NCBI GenBank assembly: GCA_002335605.1
Contig: BEDY01000006.1
Location: 496,001-560,000, forward strand
DNA from: Prillingera fragicola
Taxonomy: Eukaryota > Basidiomycota > Tremellomycetes > Trichosporonales > Trichosporonaceae
Length of the DNA: 64,000 nucleotides
Direction: 5' to 3'
A program made the position numbers and the translations under genes. Shown one piece after another: positions 10,586-22,033 of this stretch. The stretch's first letter is position 1, and each line of letters starts with the position of its first letter. The notes beneath the pieces are model-generated. The model was not told the DNA's origin. It saw nothing but the letters and a program-made list of their open reading frames with translations, and did no database searches.

Positions 10586-11648
10586 ATGGTCCGCCCACCA
10601 AGCTCCACAATGGAGCCCATGCCTCCCCCACCGCTACCCGCACACCTTGGCCCAACAGAACGCGTATCACGGGCCTCACGCGAGTCGCTATCACGGTAAG
10701 TGTCCATGACACCACTTCCAGGGCGCATGGCTGACCTCGCAGACCGCTCACTGCCACTGATAGTTGCACCGCCAGCACCACGAGCACAGCCAGCAGCGGG
10801 TTTGAGGAGAAGCGTCCAGAAACCTCGTCTGCTGCTGGGCGAAAGCGTCACCGCCGGCATCGCAGGAAACAGACCGTGGTGCTGTATCCCGCCGACGGGT
10901 GGGCAAGTTGGGGTGCGGCCAACATCAAGCCCCCCCAGATGGTGCCAATCCTTCTCATGCAGGCCTTCAGTGCTGGGTGAGTGGGATACCGGCGTGTTTT
11001 GCTTGACTAACAAACCGCAGACTACTAGATGCCACCACTTATGCCGACTTTGAGACATTCGCGTCCAACCAGACCGGCAACGTCATTCTCTTGACACTCG
11101 CAGCTGTGGGCACCGTGCCAGTCAAGCTGCTCCTCACCGGCGTGAGCCTGGGAACATTCCTGCTCGCCGCGTTCATCTTTGGCCACATGGCCAACTGGGC
11201 CGGCCCCACTAAACGTACTTGGCTCCTATCGACGACGACAATGCAGCTGTGTTGCTGCATTGCGGCCTGCCTCTTTGTCTCGCCTGTGGGACCAGCTGCC
11301 ACTCAGATTGGTGCGCGCCACGAATGGGCAACCATGTTCCTCCTCGCGTGGATGAGCGGTGCGCAAGTCACCTCGGCTCGACAGAGCAAGTGCCAGGAGA
11401 TTGTCACCGCACCCATGACATCGCCCATGGTGGATCTCGTCACCGATACACACCTGTTCAAAAAGCTCACCCACAAGCAGGCCTCGCAACGGAACCGTCG
11501 CTTGGCCTATGTGCTCACGCTCATCACGGGATCGTTTATCGGCAGCGTCATGCACAAGTATACGCGCAACTGGTGTGTCGTTGCTGCCAGTATTGGTTGC
11601 AAGGCTGTTACAGTTCTGCTCATCGCCATCGCCAAGGAGACGTCATAG
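10586..11648 (+). CDS. DUF1275 (YoaK-type) multi-pass membrane protein
   Basis: Exons 10586-10695, 10743-10976 and 11021-11648 join in frame (323 aa). The first 90 residues are Pro/Ser/Arg-rich and soluble, ending in a basic patch (RKRHRRHRRK). The rest shows the family signature: MQAFSAGLLDATTYADF followed by FASNQTGNVILL, then about six hydrophobic segments with a basic loop (KLTHKQASQRNRR) before the last pair. The N-terminus precedes the first membrane helix and probably faces the cytosol. DUF1275 proteins are common in bacteria and filamentous fungi; the transported or sensed substrate is unknown. Identification by motif is confident, function is not. Confidence 0.85.
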
Positions 11649-12497
11649 AGGGGACAGGAGGACAAGAATACCCTATCGCATTGCTCGCAGGAGCGCATCG
11701 CATCACACAAACTCGCATTTCCGTTGTACAAACTAGAGACCATAGAGACAGGGTCACATATACATATCGTGCATCGCATCTATCATGCACACATTTTGTT
11801 TGCGAAGCAGCACATGGCGAGAGGCGAATGCCGCACAGCGCAGGGTGGACTCGTAATTGACGCTGCTATGAACATAAGTGCAGGTCGCATCGAGGCAGCA
11901 CTCTTGGGGCGGGATAGCCCGGGGGAAGAGTATATGGCATTGAAGTTGTCATTCGTATAGAATGCCTTGGCGCCGAGCACCCAGTGTCATGGTGTGAAAA
12001 AGTACGGTTATAGGGTTTCTGCCCTATCGCATTAGAGACACCAGGACCACCCTTGCGGTTTGATCTGATATGGAATAATCGAATGAATGTTGGGCGTGTA
12101 TGACCTTCCAGCCGTACAGAGCCGCACAGAAGGTTGTGTGGCACTTGGATTGTGTGAAAGGCTCCTCCGTATCACGTCATGTCACGCTGGGAATGGTAGT
12201 AAACCGCATTGCAGTGATTAATTCTCATGATACATCCTTTAAAGTTCTTGCACCCCCGCTGTTCAGTACAGGCCTGAAAGGCTGAGTGAGCGCTTCATGT
12301 GCTCAACGCGCATGATTGACAAGTGCCGCTAACATCTGGTATCAGGAAGTGGCAGTGTGCCGGTTTCTCAGGCTCATACTCTAGGGACATGCACTGGCTT
12401 CTACCAACTAAACTGTATTTAGCTGGGATCTACTCACCACCTTTTCAACACAAACCCGCTCTCTTCCTTGTTGACAGCCATTGTGAACCTTGACACA
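11649..12497. other. Intergenic, no feature seen
   Basis: About 850 bp between the DUF1275 stop and the first Kre9-like gene. It is less GC-rich than the coding regions and has no open frame with domain content. The last 90 bp form a CT-rich leader for the gene at 12498. Confidence 0.5.
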
Positions 12498-13372
12498 ATG
12501 CGGCTCTCCACTCTTCTTGCCTTTGGGCTGTTCACGGTCACGGCTCTTGCTCAAGACGACACCGCGGTTGACCCATCTGGGGACGCCCTCGACACGGCTG
12601 ACACCGGTGGAGATCCTGCCGGAGACGCTGCTGCCGACGGAGGTGTCGACACCTCTGGGGCATCCGGGACGGCCGCCAGTGTAGGTGCGATAACTAGTGG
12701 CAGCACATCGGGCACTGGCATCTTGACGACCAGCAACGTCGGATGGAACAGCTCGTACTTTACGTACCCGACCCGAACCAACTACTGGGTCGACGGTGCT
12801 TGGAATGAGGCAACTTGGATGCCACTCGCTGTCGAGACTTCGCTTTTCCTTATCAACGCGGACAAGACCATCTTGCCAGGCTGGGTCGCCATTGCCACAA
12901 ATCGCAAGTATCGCACCATCTGCGTTCGCTGACGCCTCAGTTCCCTCGGGCACCAGCAGTCTCAACGCAATCAACAAGGGCTTCATCTCAAAGTGGGTAT
13001 CTCCTTCTACTCTCGGCTGACAAGCCTAGCATCACCTCCAGTCGCAACTACATGCTCGTCCTTTCCATGTCGGGCAATCCGGACCAGAAACTCGCCCAGT
13101 CACAGGGCTTTTACATCAAGCCCAAGGGCACGCCTACTCTCACGCCACAGCTGTCCAACTCGCCCGACCCGGCTTCTGGTGGTGGGTCCTCGGATGGCTC
13201 TGCTGGCGGTGTCCTCGCTGGTACCGCTCCTGCTGGTGAGCCAGCTGCGGATGGGAGCATTCCGGCAGCCAACCCCACTCCTGCCAGCGGCGCTCCGGTC
13301 ACCGTCGCGATTGGGCCTGTTCTTCTTCCCGTCTCCTTTTTGGGACTAGCACTTCAGTACTTCTTTAGTTAA
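12498..13372 (+). CDS. Kre9-like Ser/Thr-rich GPI-anchored protein, copy A
   Basis: Exons 12498-12907, 12957-12992 and 13030-13372 give 262 aa (an alternative acceptor at 13042 would remove four residues). It has a signal peptide (MRLSTLLAFGLFTVTALA), an Asp/Gly/Ala/Thr-rich spacer, then a beta-sandwich-like domain with NSSYFTYPTRTNYWVDG, TWMPLAVETSL and NYMLVLSMSG ... KLAQSQGFYIK. A Pro/Ser/Gly-rich stalk follows, and a hydrophobic C-terminus (LPVSFLGLALQYFF) fits a GPI-anchor signal. The order and the LAQSxGF motif match the fungal Ser-Thr-rich GPI-anchored (Kre9/Knh1-type) family of wall and plasma-membrane proteins linked to beta-glucan assembly. It is the first of three paralogues and lies in the opposite orientation to the other two. 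Unlike them it has no intron at the NYW position. Confidence 0.8.
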
Positions 13373-13592
13373 TACTGTTGACTGTGGCAGAGCTGTTCCA
13401 GTACTATGACGAGCGCGCTTGAACGTTTCACATATTATAACTCCTGTCATTATGCACTTGTCCCCACTTTATCTTTACCCGCTAAATAGACTCGAGTGAT
13501 AAAGTCTTGAAGAATTCGAATAATTCACCCTTTTCGCCACCAGTGGTCGCCCTCGCCGAAGGTCCTTGGAACACGCGAACACAAAACAACAA
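13373..13592. other. Short intergenic gap upstream of tRNA
   Basis: 220 bp, AT-richer, containing the 3' end of copy A and the upstream flank of the tRNA. No other feature is visible. Confidence 0.5.
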
Positions 13593-13693
13593 GCTCTCGT
13601 GGTGTAGTGGTTATCATACTCTCTTAGGGTCTAGTCGATTCTAAGCTTCCAGCTTCTTGGGAGTGGGCCCCGGTTCGAATCCGGGCGAGGGCC
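13593..13693 (+). tRNA. tRNA-Pro (AGG) with a 28-nt intron
   Basis: Acceptor strands GCTCTCG (13593-13599) and CGAGGGC (13686-13692) pair fully with one G-T. The D arm is GTGTAGTGGTTATCAT (internal A box). The anticodon stem CTCTC (13619-13623) pairs with GGGAG (13659-13663). The loop starts TTAGGG, placing anticodon AGG at 34-36, and a 28-nt intron (13630-13657) sits directly 3' of position 37, the canonical tRNA intron site. The T arm is CCCGG-TTCGAAT-CCGGG (B box). A run of five T at about 13697-13701 is the Pol III terminator. The D arm alone resembles tRNA-Val, but the anticodon loop is that of tRNA-Pro. Confidence 0.88.
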
Positions 13694-14744
13694 TTGTATT
13701 TTTGTTGCTGTGGACGTCTGCGTTCGAACACCCAATGCATCGTTTGGTTGGAAGACAAGCAACCGCAGCTGCGGCAGGGAAGAGTGGTGCGAAGGAAGAC
13801 GCCACAGGATTTGCCGCCACTTTTCGATTGCCTCCGTCGTGAACTTTTGGCTGGTGCCACCACAGTGTTTGCGTGGTCTCCTGCCTTCTTGAGCGAGTAT
13901 GCGTGGTCAGGTCCTGCAGGCGAGCTGGCGAATTGCAAGCCAAGGACGTAAACAACCCGAGGCGCGGTCTCATTGAACGACGTTTGTTTGTTGTTCGTTG
14001 CCGATCGCTGCCATGGCCAAGCCTATCTTTAGCCCACATCTCCGCAGCGTGGCTGCTTTTCGGAGGAGATTGAATCTACCTCAAACATCAGCCACTGCCA
14101 TGTACATTACTCAGCCGAAGGAGGTACATGCCTTGACCACGACGAGGCAGTGCAGAATGTACCTGCATCCTGTCGCGTCGCGTCTTCAATCAAGTGCCGG
14201 GGTGCCTTTGCCGGGCGAGGGCCGCCGAGGGACGCCGAGGAGGACGGGCCGAGCTTGAAACTAGTCGCAGCCCTGGCGGGGCCGGACGATGCGAGTAGTA
14301 GTACTGGCAGCTGGCAGGTATTCCTGGGCAGGGACGAGGGACTAGCGACCGTGACAGGACTGCACGTCGCACCCTTTGGTGTCTGGTTCGGCGACCCTTC
14401 CTGGCATACACATGCCTGGAACTGTTGCCTGTGGAGTGAAAGTACTTTGCCAAAATGACGAAGAGCTCAATCGTCATGAACCAGCCAAGCTGGCCAAGAG
14501 CCACATTACGACATGCCAAGAAATGCGCACTTTGCACTGGAAGGAGCTAGCGTTGTGCGGTGGTGCATGGGACAGTGGTGGATCGAGACGCTAATGCATG
14601 GTGACGCCCGACTCTATGATGAATGCTACATTAGGGGTTGTGTGATGGTGTGTAGTGAGTGCCGGAGTGAAGAGAGTGGGAGGATGGGACCAGACGAGCA
14701 AAATCCAGAAATAGTGGGCCAGACGAGAACGCCGGGAAAGACGC
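13694..14744. other. Intergenic between tRNA and Kre9-like copy B
   Basis: About 1.05 kb. Small open frames exist on both strands but carry no domain, start context or bias. It holds the tRNA terminator at its left edge and the 3' flank of copy B (minus strand) at its right. Confidence 0.5.
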
Positions 14745-15802
14745 CTAGACAAGCATGGTCACGGCAGAGGCGACCACACAGAAGAGGGTGGCGCCAACAA
14801 TGAGCGCAGGAGTGGCAATGCTTTTTGGCAACGCCGCACTGCCCGATGTCCTTGCCGTGCCAGTGACAACGCCGTGGTATTCGGTGGCAGACATGACCTG
14901 CGAGGGAGCAATAACGACGTTGCTAGCCTTGATGTGGAAGCCCTGGGTCTGCGCAAGACGCTCTGAGAAATGTCAGCGAAGAAACGAGAAACAGGCCATT
15001 GTACGAACTGTTGTTGCTGGCATCGTACATGATGAGGACATAGTTGCCCCCAACTGGGTACGTGTCGGGGATGTAGACGCTCGTTGAACTGACACCGGCG
15101 TCGACTGTTACAGAGGTCAGCAAGTTGCCATCTTAGCAGTAGCCATGAACGCACTGTTCGTAGCAATGGTCTCACGACCAGTCCAGACCGAAGCGTTGCT
15201 GTTGGAGAGGACGAGGCTGACGGGGACGGAGACGGGGAGCCACACGGCAGTGTTGTTGTTCTGGACACGCCCTGATGAGTGTCAGCATCTCTCTGAGAAT
15301 ATGCAAGCGAGGAATCGCGCGCAGCCAGCTCATTGCGCCATGAACTGAATGAACCTGCAGAGGCGCCAAGAGGCACACAATCAAGCGAGTGGGGCGCACA
15401 GGGCATGCGATGTCCAACAGCACAGCGTGCAGCGCATGCTCTCCACACGCTCGGTAGCTCTAGCTGCGCTCACGCTAAGCTCTACTCACAGTAGTTCTTC
15501 TGGCCACGCTCGGGGGCGGTGAAGTACGTGGTGTTCTGCCAGTTGGGGTTGCCGGTCGTGGGTGGGGTCGTGCCGTCGGTAGTGCCATCGCTCATGCCAT
15601 TGTCGTCGGGGGTACCCTCAGTGGTAGTACCTGTGCCGCCAGTAGTCGTGCCATCGCCAGTGGTGGTACCGTCGCCCCCAGTGCCGCCGCCGGTGTCACC
15701 ACCAGTGTCACCGCCAGAGCCGTCGTCCTGCGCGGCCACGAAGGGCAGCACGCAAAGCACGAAGAAGAAGAGCGCAAGGAGGAGGGCGCGGGGACGGTAC
15801 AT
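14745..15802 (-). CDS. Kre9-like Ser/Thr-rich GPI-anchored protein, copy B
   Basis: Minus-strand exons 15802-15490, 15271-15155, 15104-15009 and 14962-14745 join in frame (247 aa). A signal peptide is followed by an unusually low-complexity Asp/Gly/Thr spacer (residues about 26-82). The domain has NWQNTTYFTAPERGQKNYW, AVWLPVSVPVSLVL, GNYVLIMYDAS and RLAQTQGFHIK. The tail is hydrophobic (LIVGATLFCVVASAVTMLV), fitting a GPI signal. Intron 1 is 218 nt, long for this locus; the others are 46-50 nt. Its second exon is 117 nt, the same length and phase as in copy C, which shows that B and C derive from one duplicated gene. Likely an extracellular wall or membrane-surface protein. Confidence 0.82.
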
Positions 15803-16686
15803 GATTCTCTGAACAAGAGAAGCAAAAGGAATAGAAGAAGGGAAGAGAGTAGAAAAGAGTGGACACAGGAAAGGTTGGAGACCAGTGAGAGATTAGCTGT
15901 TGGAGTCGTCGACCGCGCTAAACAAGTCCAAATACACCGGCATGCATACTCTTTAGCACTGGGTCACTAATTCAATCCAGGGCAACGAACCTCCCTCCCT
16001 CACTCCTGCTTGCTGCTGCGGGCGGGCCGCCTAGCTGCTGCGGGTGTGCATGCGTCTGCCACCTGCCAGCTGCTACCCTCCCTGTGCATGATCTACCTGC
16101 ATCCTGGCCATGCATACTCGTGCTCTCGGCCCGGCCTGCTCGACAATGAAATCGACACTCACAAAGGAAAAAGTCTCGCCAGATAGTACCAGGTCCCGAG
16201 CTCGACCACTTCCCTGAATGTGACTGTAAACATTGAGTGGGGAACAGGCATCTCACCCGCGGGGCGCAACAGGCGACTGCGCATTTGACCACCCTGGATC
16301 AGCGGATCTGACCCCTCATGTCCTTGGCCGGCTTGGCCGTCCTACTAGTATGAGAGCCTGCTGCTGCACGGACACGGTGACCATGAGGAGCATGCGAGCA
16401 TGCGAGAGAGCAACGACTTCCCCCCCATAGTACCTTGCCCTCGTGACGCATGGCTGTGCTCGTCATACATGGACACCCACCCTGCGATTGAGACGTTCAG
16501 GATATCAGGATTGTCTTGCTCCCCATCAGCCCGTCTGTTCCCATTACACACAGGCACTTGTCGCGGTTGAATGGCATCCCATGCATCTCTCTCCTTCCCC
16601 AATCCTAGCCTGTCCATATCAATCGAATTATTATGGCGTACAAGCCACAGGGGCTCCAGCTTGCATATGTATCGCTACTTGCATGC
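15803..16686. other. Intergenic between Kre9-like copies B and C
   Basis: About 880 bp holding the promoter of copy B (minus strand, to the left) and the 3' flank of copy C. The stretch next to copy B is AG-rich on the plus strand (CT-rich leader on the coding strand). No further gene was seen. Confidence 0.5.
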
Positions 16687-17757
16687 TTAGAGGACGTAGA
16701 GGGCGGCGGCAACACCACCGATGAGGGCAGCAGCCGAGACGACGACGCGCTCGGCGCCAGAGCCAGCAGCGGAGGTGGTAGCGGCACCAGTGCCAGCAGC
16801 GGAGGTAGCGCCAGTGGCGTCGGCACCAGTAGCAGAGCCCGAGCCCATGGCAGTGCCGGCGACCTGAGTGGCATCGACACGGGTAGCGACAGCGTTGGAC
16901 GAAGGCGAGCCAGCGACACGGATCCAGAAGCCCTCAGACTGAGCGAGCTTGCCTGCGGGTGTGAGTTTTCTCAGGTTCAAAAGAAGCGTGGCGCAGGGAG
17001 AGGCGGACGGGCGTCACGCCAAAAACAACACAATGCCAAGAATGGCAGCTGCGCGCTGCGCGCAAGACGCGTTTACTCACGGCCAGTTCCGGCGTCCGAG
17101 AGGATGAGGAGGTAGTTGGTGCCAACAGTCATGCTGCGGGGGGCATTAGTTGGGGGCTTGACAGGTCTGGCCGCTAAACTTACTCCTTGATGTTGACCTG
17201 GGTGGTGCCAGTGCCAGCCGAGACTGTCGTTGTCAGCCATGTCCATGCCCATGCCAACCGCATTACTCACTGTTGGTGGCAAGGGTGATCTGCTGCTCGT
17301 TAAGAGTAATGTTCGAGTTGGTCAGGATGAGGTTGGTAACAACGTTGACGGCGGGCCAAGTGGCAGTGTTCTCCTGGTCGTTGACCCCTAATCATCACGT
17401 CAGCCAGAAGAACAGCATTGCACGAGACGAAGCGTGTGAAAGATCGTCGTAGCTCTGCGCCCAAGCAGTGCACAGACGAGCTGTGGCCGCCCACGGCTAC
17501 ACAAAACCCATGCAGCTCGCTAGACGATCCCCACAACAACGTCACCGGTTATACTCACAGGTGTTGAGACGGCTGGGGACCTGGAAGTAGGTGGTGTTCC
17601 ATCCGGGGTTGCCAGTGGTGGTCGAGGTGTCAGCCGAGACGGAAGGCGAGGCAGCGGCATCACCACCAGCAGCGGCGTCACCGCTGGCGCTGGCGTCCTG
17701 GGCCGAGACGTAGCCGGTGAGGGCAAGGAGGGGGAGGAGAAGAGTAGAGGCAAGCAT
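16687..17757 (-). CDS. Kre9-like Ser/Thr-rich GPI-anchored protein, copy C
   Basis: Minus-strand exons 17757-17559, 17387-17271, 17223-17184, 17133-17081 and 16952-16687 join in frame (224 aa). Signal peptide MLASTLLLPLLALTGYVSA, short Ala/Gly/Asp spacer, then NTTYFQVPSRLNTW, ENTATWPAVNVVTNLIL, NEQQITLATN, NYLLILSDAGTGRK and LAQSEGFWIRV. The long Gly/Ala/Thr/Ser stalk ends in a hydrophobic GPI-type tail (VVVSAAALIGGVAAALYVL). This is the most canonical member of the family here. Copies B and C lie head-to-tail on the minus strand. The start is the ATG at 17757; upstream codons in frame lack ATG. Confidence 0.85.
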
Positions 17758-18488
17758 GTTGTCGAGCAACGAAAACGTTTATAAGAGCAAAGAAAGCTGA
17801 ACGGGTCAAAGAGAGTGTAAGTGTGAGAGACAGGAGAAGGGGGCTCGCGACTCCAGAGCGGGTTTACTTATGACTGCACTGTGAGATGGCAGGCAAACAC
17901 CAGAGGCCAACCAGAGCGCATGTCCGCCTGGCCGCCAAGCGACCCCAGCTAGGCTGTTGTGACCAAAGACCCAGGTTCACGTGAATCGCTCGAGGGCGCA
18001 CCTGCATAATCCCGCAACCCCCCCCACCTGCCCGTCTCGCGCCTGGTGCAAGCCACTTGCAACGACGCGGTGAGGCCCGGTGAGGGACGAGGGTACAAGG
18101 GCTTGCAATCGGATTGAATCACGCAAACCTAACCCCGTCCTAGCCTAACCTGCCCACCGGGGCACAACCCGGTCGGCCCTCGTCCGGGATCCGTGGGGGT
18201 GACTACGGTACCAGGGTACAGCCCTAACGCCCAGCAGGCGGCTACAGCTGCAGGACGAAACCCACGTCCCTGAAATATCGCCTGAAACCTTGTCTCCAGG
18301 TCCCAGGTTGTCCATTGCTTTGGGCCATTGTCATGCACCGTGACCCGTACACTGTTGCCAGCAGTGCTGAGATTGCTGCATTTGCCGCAGATGAACAACA
18401 TTAGCGGCCTTAATGGATGACGCACAATGGACAACTGGCATGGCACTACTGCAATCTTTGCGACGTTCAGGCACACATGGCTTCCGCC
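17758..18488. other. Intergenic, GC-rich, no gene seen
   Basis: 730 bp between the start of copy C and the Swd2 stop. It includes C/G runs (cccccccacc near 18010) and a stretch of repeated gggtac/ggtacc and ccggg motifs around 18090-18230, without clear symmetry. No coding signal. Confidence 0.45.
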
Positions 18489-19937
18489 CTACCAACCATC
18501 TCCAGCCTCTGCTTGCTGTTCTGGGAGCCAGAACGACTAAGCGGGTCAGCAAACGTACAAAGCTCTGTCGCATGCACATACCAGCTCTTCACCGCCCACA
18601 GCCATCATGTTGTAGCGAGGGTTGAATTTGACTGTGCGGCTCGCAGCATGCTGCCCGTCACCTTCTCCTGGGCGCAGTACAACTGCGGGCTGCAGGGTAG
18701 GCGCCGCTTCGGGCACGCCGTGCCGGTTTCTCGGCGGTGGCAGCTGCAGCTTCGCTTCGCCTGGTGGAGGTGACAGATCCCATACAACTGTATTGCCATC
18801 GGCAGATCCCGAGAAAACATATCTCGAGTCTGCACTCCAGCACACCTCCTCCCCACTCAACCGAGGCCCCAAACCACGGTGCCCCTCCAGCCGACGCAGG
18901 ATACCTAGCTCGTACGCATCCAGAACGTAGTGCACATCAGACGCGGTGCCGATAAGGAGGTATTTGCCGTTATTGGAGAATGCGATAGAGGTGAAAATGG
19001 GGCGCGGAGGCGGGGAAGACACAGCCTCCAACGCGATGTCAATGAGAGGGGCATGCGCAAACGGTGCCTGCAAACGTTAGCTGAGATAAGTAAGATTGCT
19101 CACGTCGTCGAGCGAAGTCGCCGCAAATAGGAGAATAGTCTGGATGTCTGAGCAAGCGACCGCGAATACCACACCCGACGAGTCAAACGCAGCAATCGTT
19201 GTACCGCCAATGTCATTGACCAACCCCTGTCTATCAGCTTTATTCACCTGCACATGACCTACCCGGCAGCTAGGTGCACGGAGATCCCACAGACGGACTG
19301 TTCCATCTTCGCCAGCGGAGATGAAGGTGTCGTCCACTGGATTCATCTGCAACGATCGCACACTGCAGTTAGCATTAATGACAAGTGTCCGTGACTTACG
19401 TCGCGGTGTGACCCGTAAAGTATGAGAGATACTTGTTGTCGTGCATAGAGTGGTAGCGAAGGGCATGATCTCCCTTGGTTGACGCGTGAATGATCGTAGA
19501 TGGCTTGTGGGTGAATCGAGCATGGGCAATTCCATACTTTTTGGAGTACAGCGTGCGTGTCTTTCTGCATGTCTGTTAACACCACACGCGTGAACTGATC
19601 GGGGCACCCACTTTCCCTTGCGTGCATCATACGTCACGAAGACATCGTCTTCGCCAGCAGTTACGCAATGATTGCCAGTGTCGTCAAACGCAATGCTGGT
19701 AAGTTGCAAGGCCGCCTTCGAAGAGTTACTACCTGAAGCCTCTGCTTGCGAGACTCCGCTGTCCACTGCGTCCTTGAAGACACGGGCTGGCTTGAACTTT
19801 GACTGGAACGCGTTAATTAGGAAGGCACACATCAACAGCCAACTCACCAGCAGGTCACCAGTCAGCGGAACAACTACCGGCTTTGCAGCAGCAGATCCCT
19901 TTGCAGCCGCCGTAGACGATGCAGTGTTAACGCTCAT
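18489..19937 (-). CDS. SWD2: WD40 protein Swd2/WDR82, COMPASS and cleavage-factor subunit
   Basis: Minus-strand exons 19937-19848, 19802-19612, 19564-19400, 19362-19104, 19067-18582 and 18536-18489 join in frame (412 aa). After an Ala/Ser-rich N-terminus come FKPARVFKDAVDSGV and LQLTSIAFDDTGNHCVTAGEDD, then KKYGIAHARFTHK, FISAGEDGTVRLWDLR and a C-terminal SFWLPEQQ; this order is that of Swd2/WDR82. The family acts in the Set1/COMPASS histone H3K4 methyltransferase and, in yeasts, in the cleavage and polyadenylation factor. The last exon (16 codons) is short but supplies the diagnostic FWLP end. The start lies 203 bp from the divergent Rex3-type gene, so the two probably share a promoter. Confidence 0.9.
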
Positions 19938-20139
19938 ACCGGAGGCGTGAATGAGACGGAAATGCAACGATGTGTGTCGTTTTGACAATCGTTCAACGTT
20001 GAGAGCAAGGCGACAGATCAAGGCACATCGACACGTGGTTTTCGAGTGCCCCGCGTTTTGCGGGTGTAATTTGCCACCTGCCATCATCATTACCGCTTTC
20101 TGGTTGAACCTCGACATCCTAATCAATCAGCCCTTTCCA

Positions 20140-21990
20140 ATGTTCAGCAATCTCAAGCTCTTCTCCTACTACAGCTGTCCAGATCCCTTGTGTAAACGGC
20201 CAAAATGCATGTTTTCGCATTCAGCAACCCAATCCTCGACTGGTGTCGAGTCTTCGCGGACCACAAAGCCACAGGCAGCAACCGTCCCCTCCGCCAAGCG
20301 TCCACGGCTCGTTGAGGCGACGCAAGCTCCCACTCAGTCCAATACTCAGCGTGGTTTATCACCTAAGGAACAGCAATTCTCTACCATTCCAGCGAAACGC
20401 CCGCCGCGTCCTCAGGTGAGCTCTCCCGGACTTGGAAGGAAGTCAAGCGCTGACTTTGAGAGCCTAAGCCAATGAACCCGATTGGTAACCTTAGTGAACC
20501 TCCCAAGCTTGTCATTGGCAGAACCACTCCACAGCCCATTGTGGATAGGGCAAAGTCTGGTGGGTTTATTTGGTCTGAAGGTAGCTGACGTTTGCTGTTC
20601 GCACCCTGTTCACGCAGTATACCAAACTCGTATGTTGGGCATCTCAAAGGAAGCTGACATTACCAGTACGAGGCTATCCTTCCTCAGCATCCTACACTGG
20701 CCCACGAATCAACTCTGGCACAGGAGTTAGAAGTCTCAAACTCAACGAGCAACCTGAAAGCTTACAAACTCGCGGTGCATCAAGCAGCTGTGAATGTGTC
20801 AAGGCGACCTAAACCGGACACTTTCCCCCACCCGTCCATTGGCACCGTCAAAGAGTCTCGCGCGGCTACCGAAGCTGCAGAGCTGGCAAAAGCAAGCCGC
20901 TTGACCCGGGAAAGGGTGGAGAAGTATCTACCCAAGGTCGAGGAGCTTGTATCGTGGGGGTACCCAGACTTCAACAACCCTGCCATTCAATCAACTGATC
21001 CCAACCCACCGCGGCCGACGGCGGAAGGCACACTTCAAGCATGTGACAGGTGCAAGCGAGAGTTTGTGGTCACTGCAGAGCAGGAACATGGGACATGTCT
21101 GTACCACCACGGCAGGCCAGCACCGGAACGGCAGGAGGGACGCCGCGTGTGGATTTTCACATGTTGTGGCAGGGAGCGCGGCACAGGTGGCTGTGAGGAG
21201 AGCGTCCATGTCTTCTCTCACAAGGAGAACGACGAAAAGCTTGCAGAAGTTGCACCCTATATGACAACCAAGGAGGTCGTGGCTCAGCGACCCGGTGGTT
21301 CTGCCGACAAAGCGTTTGACGTTGTGGGCATGGACTGCGAAATGATCTGTGAGTAAGCCATTGGGACGTTTAGGCTAACTCTTGAAGACACAACGGCAGG
21401 AACGAGTTTAGCGCGAGTCAGTATCGTGGACGAGGACGGAGCTGTGCTGCTTGACGAGCTGGTCAGGCAGAGGGAGCCTGTTTTGTGAGTAATTATTTAT
21501 TTATTGTTTTTGACCCGCAGGGACTACAATACGCGCTACTCTGGCGTGCGTGACGAGGATATGAAGGCCGCCGTAATGGATCTGGGAGAAGTGCGCTCTG
21601 CATGCTGTGCATTCATTGGACCAGAGACAGTCATTGTTGGCCATGGGTGAGTCTACTTGGGAAGATATGGCTGACGAAAGGTTGGAAAATGACTTGCGAG
21701 CCCTTCGCCTACTCCATGATCGCGTTATTGATACTGCAATTGTGAGTCATTCGAAACGTGACATGAGTTAACAAGTGAAGCTGTTCCCGCATGAAAAGGG
21801 GCGTCCTTACCGTCGTGCTCTCCGTGATCTGTAAGTCAGAGCAAGATTCATCTGCTCATATTGCAGCGTCCGAGAGAAGCTCGGTTTCTTTATTCAAGAC
21901 CGTACAGCGGACCTCGGTCACAGTTCTGCAGTCGATGCCAAGGCGACGCTCGATGTGCTCAAGTGGAAGGTGCGCAAAGATGCAGAGTGA
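20140..21990 (+). CDS. REX3: DEDDh RNA exonuclease, Rex3-type, with a GT-TG intron
   Basis: Exons 20140-20415, 20469-20559, 20598-20629, 20667-21348, 21388-21484, 21521-21646, 21681-21741, 21781-21830 and 21867-21990 give 512 aa. The N-terminus has a CCCH-like zinc knuckle (CPDPLCKRPKCMFSH). A conserved helical region (VRTLFTQYTKLYEAILP) and a cysteine/histidine zinc segment (CDRCKREF ... CLYHHGR ... CCGRERGTGGCEESVHVF) precede the nuclease domain. Exo I is GMDCEM (D356, E358), Exo II GHGLENDLRAL (D about 440), Exo III HSAVDAKATLD (H491, D495), so the four metal ligands and the histidine are present. Rex-family enzymes trim 3' ends of small RNAs such as RNase MRP RNA. One intron (20560-20597) must end in TG for the frame to continue. 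The stop is only 43 bp from the stop of WRAP73. Confidence 0.85.
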
Positions 21991-22033
21991 GGTACATGAT
22001 AGCCATTACAGTTCATATGCGACACATGCAAGT

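Noticed and set aside
13593..13693. tRNA-Val, suggested by the D arm
   Set aside because: The anticodon loop is TTAGGG with anticodon AGG, and the intron splits after position 37, so proline fits better.
14150..14458. 102-codon ORF between tRNA and copy B
   Set aside because: No start context or domain; overlapping frames on the other strand are equally open.
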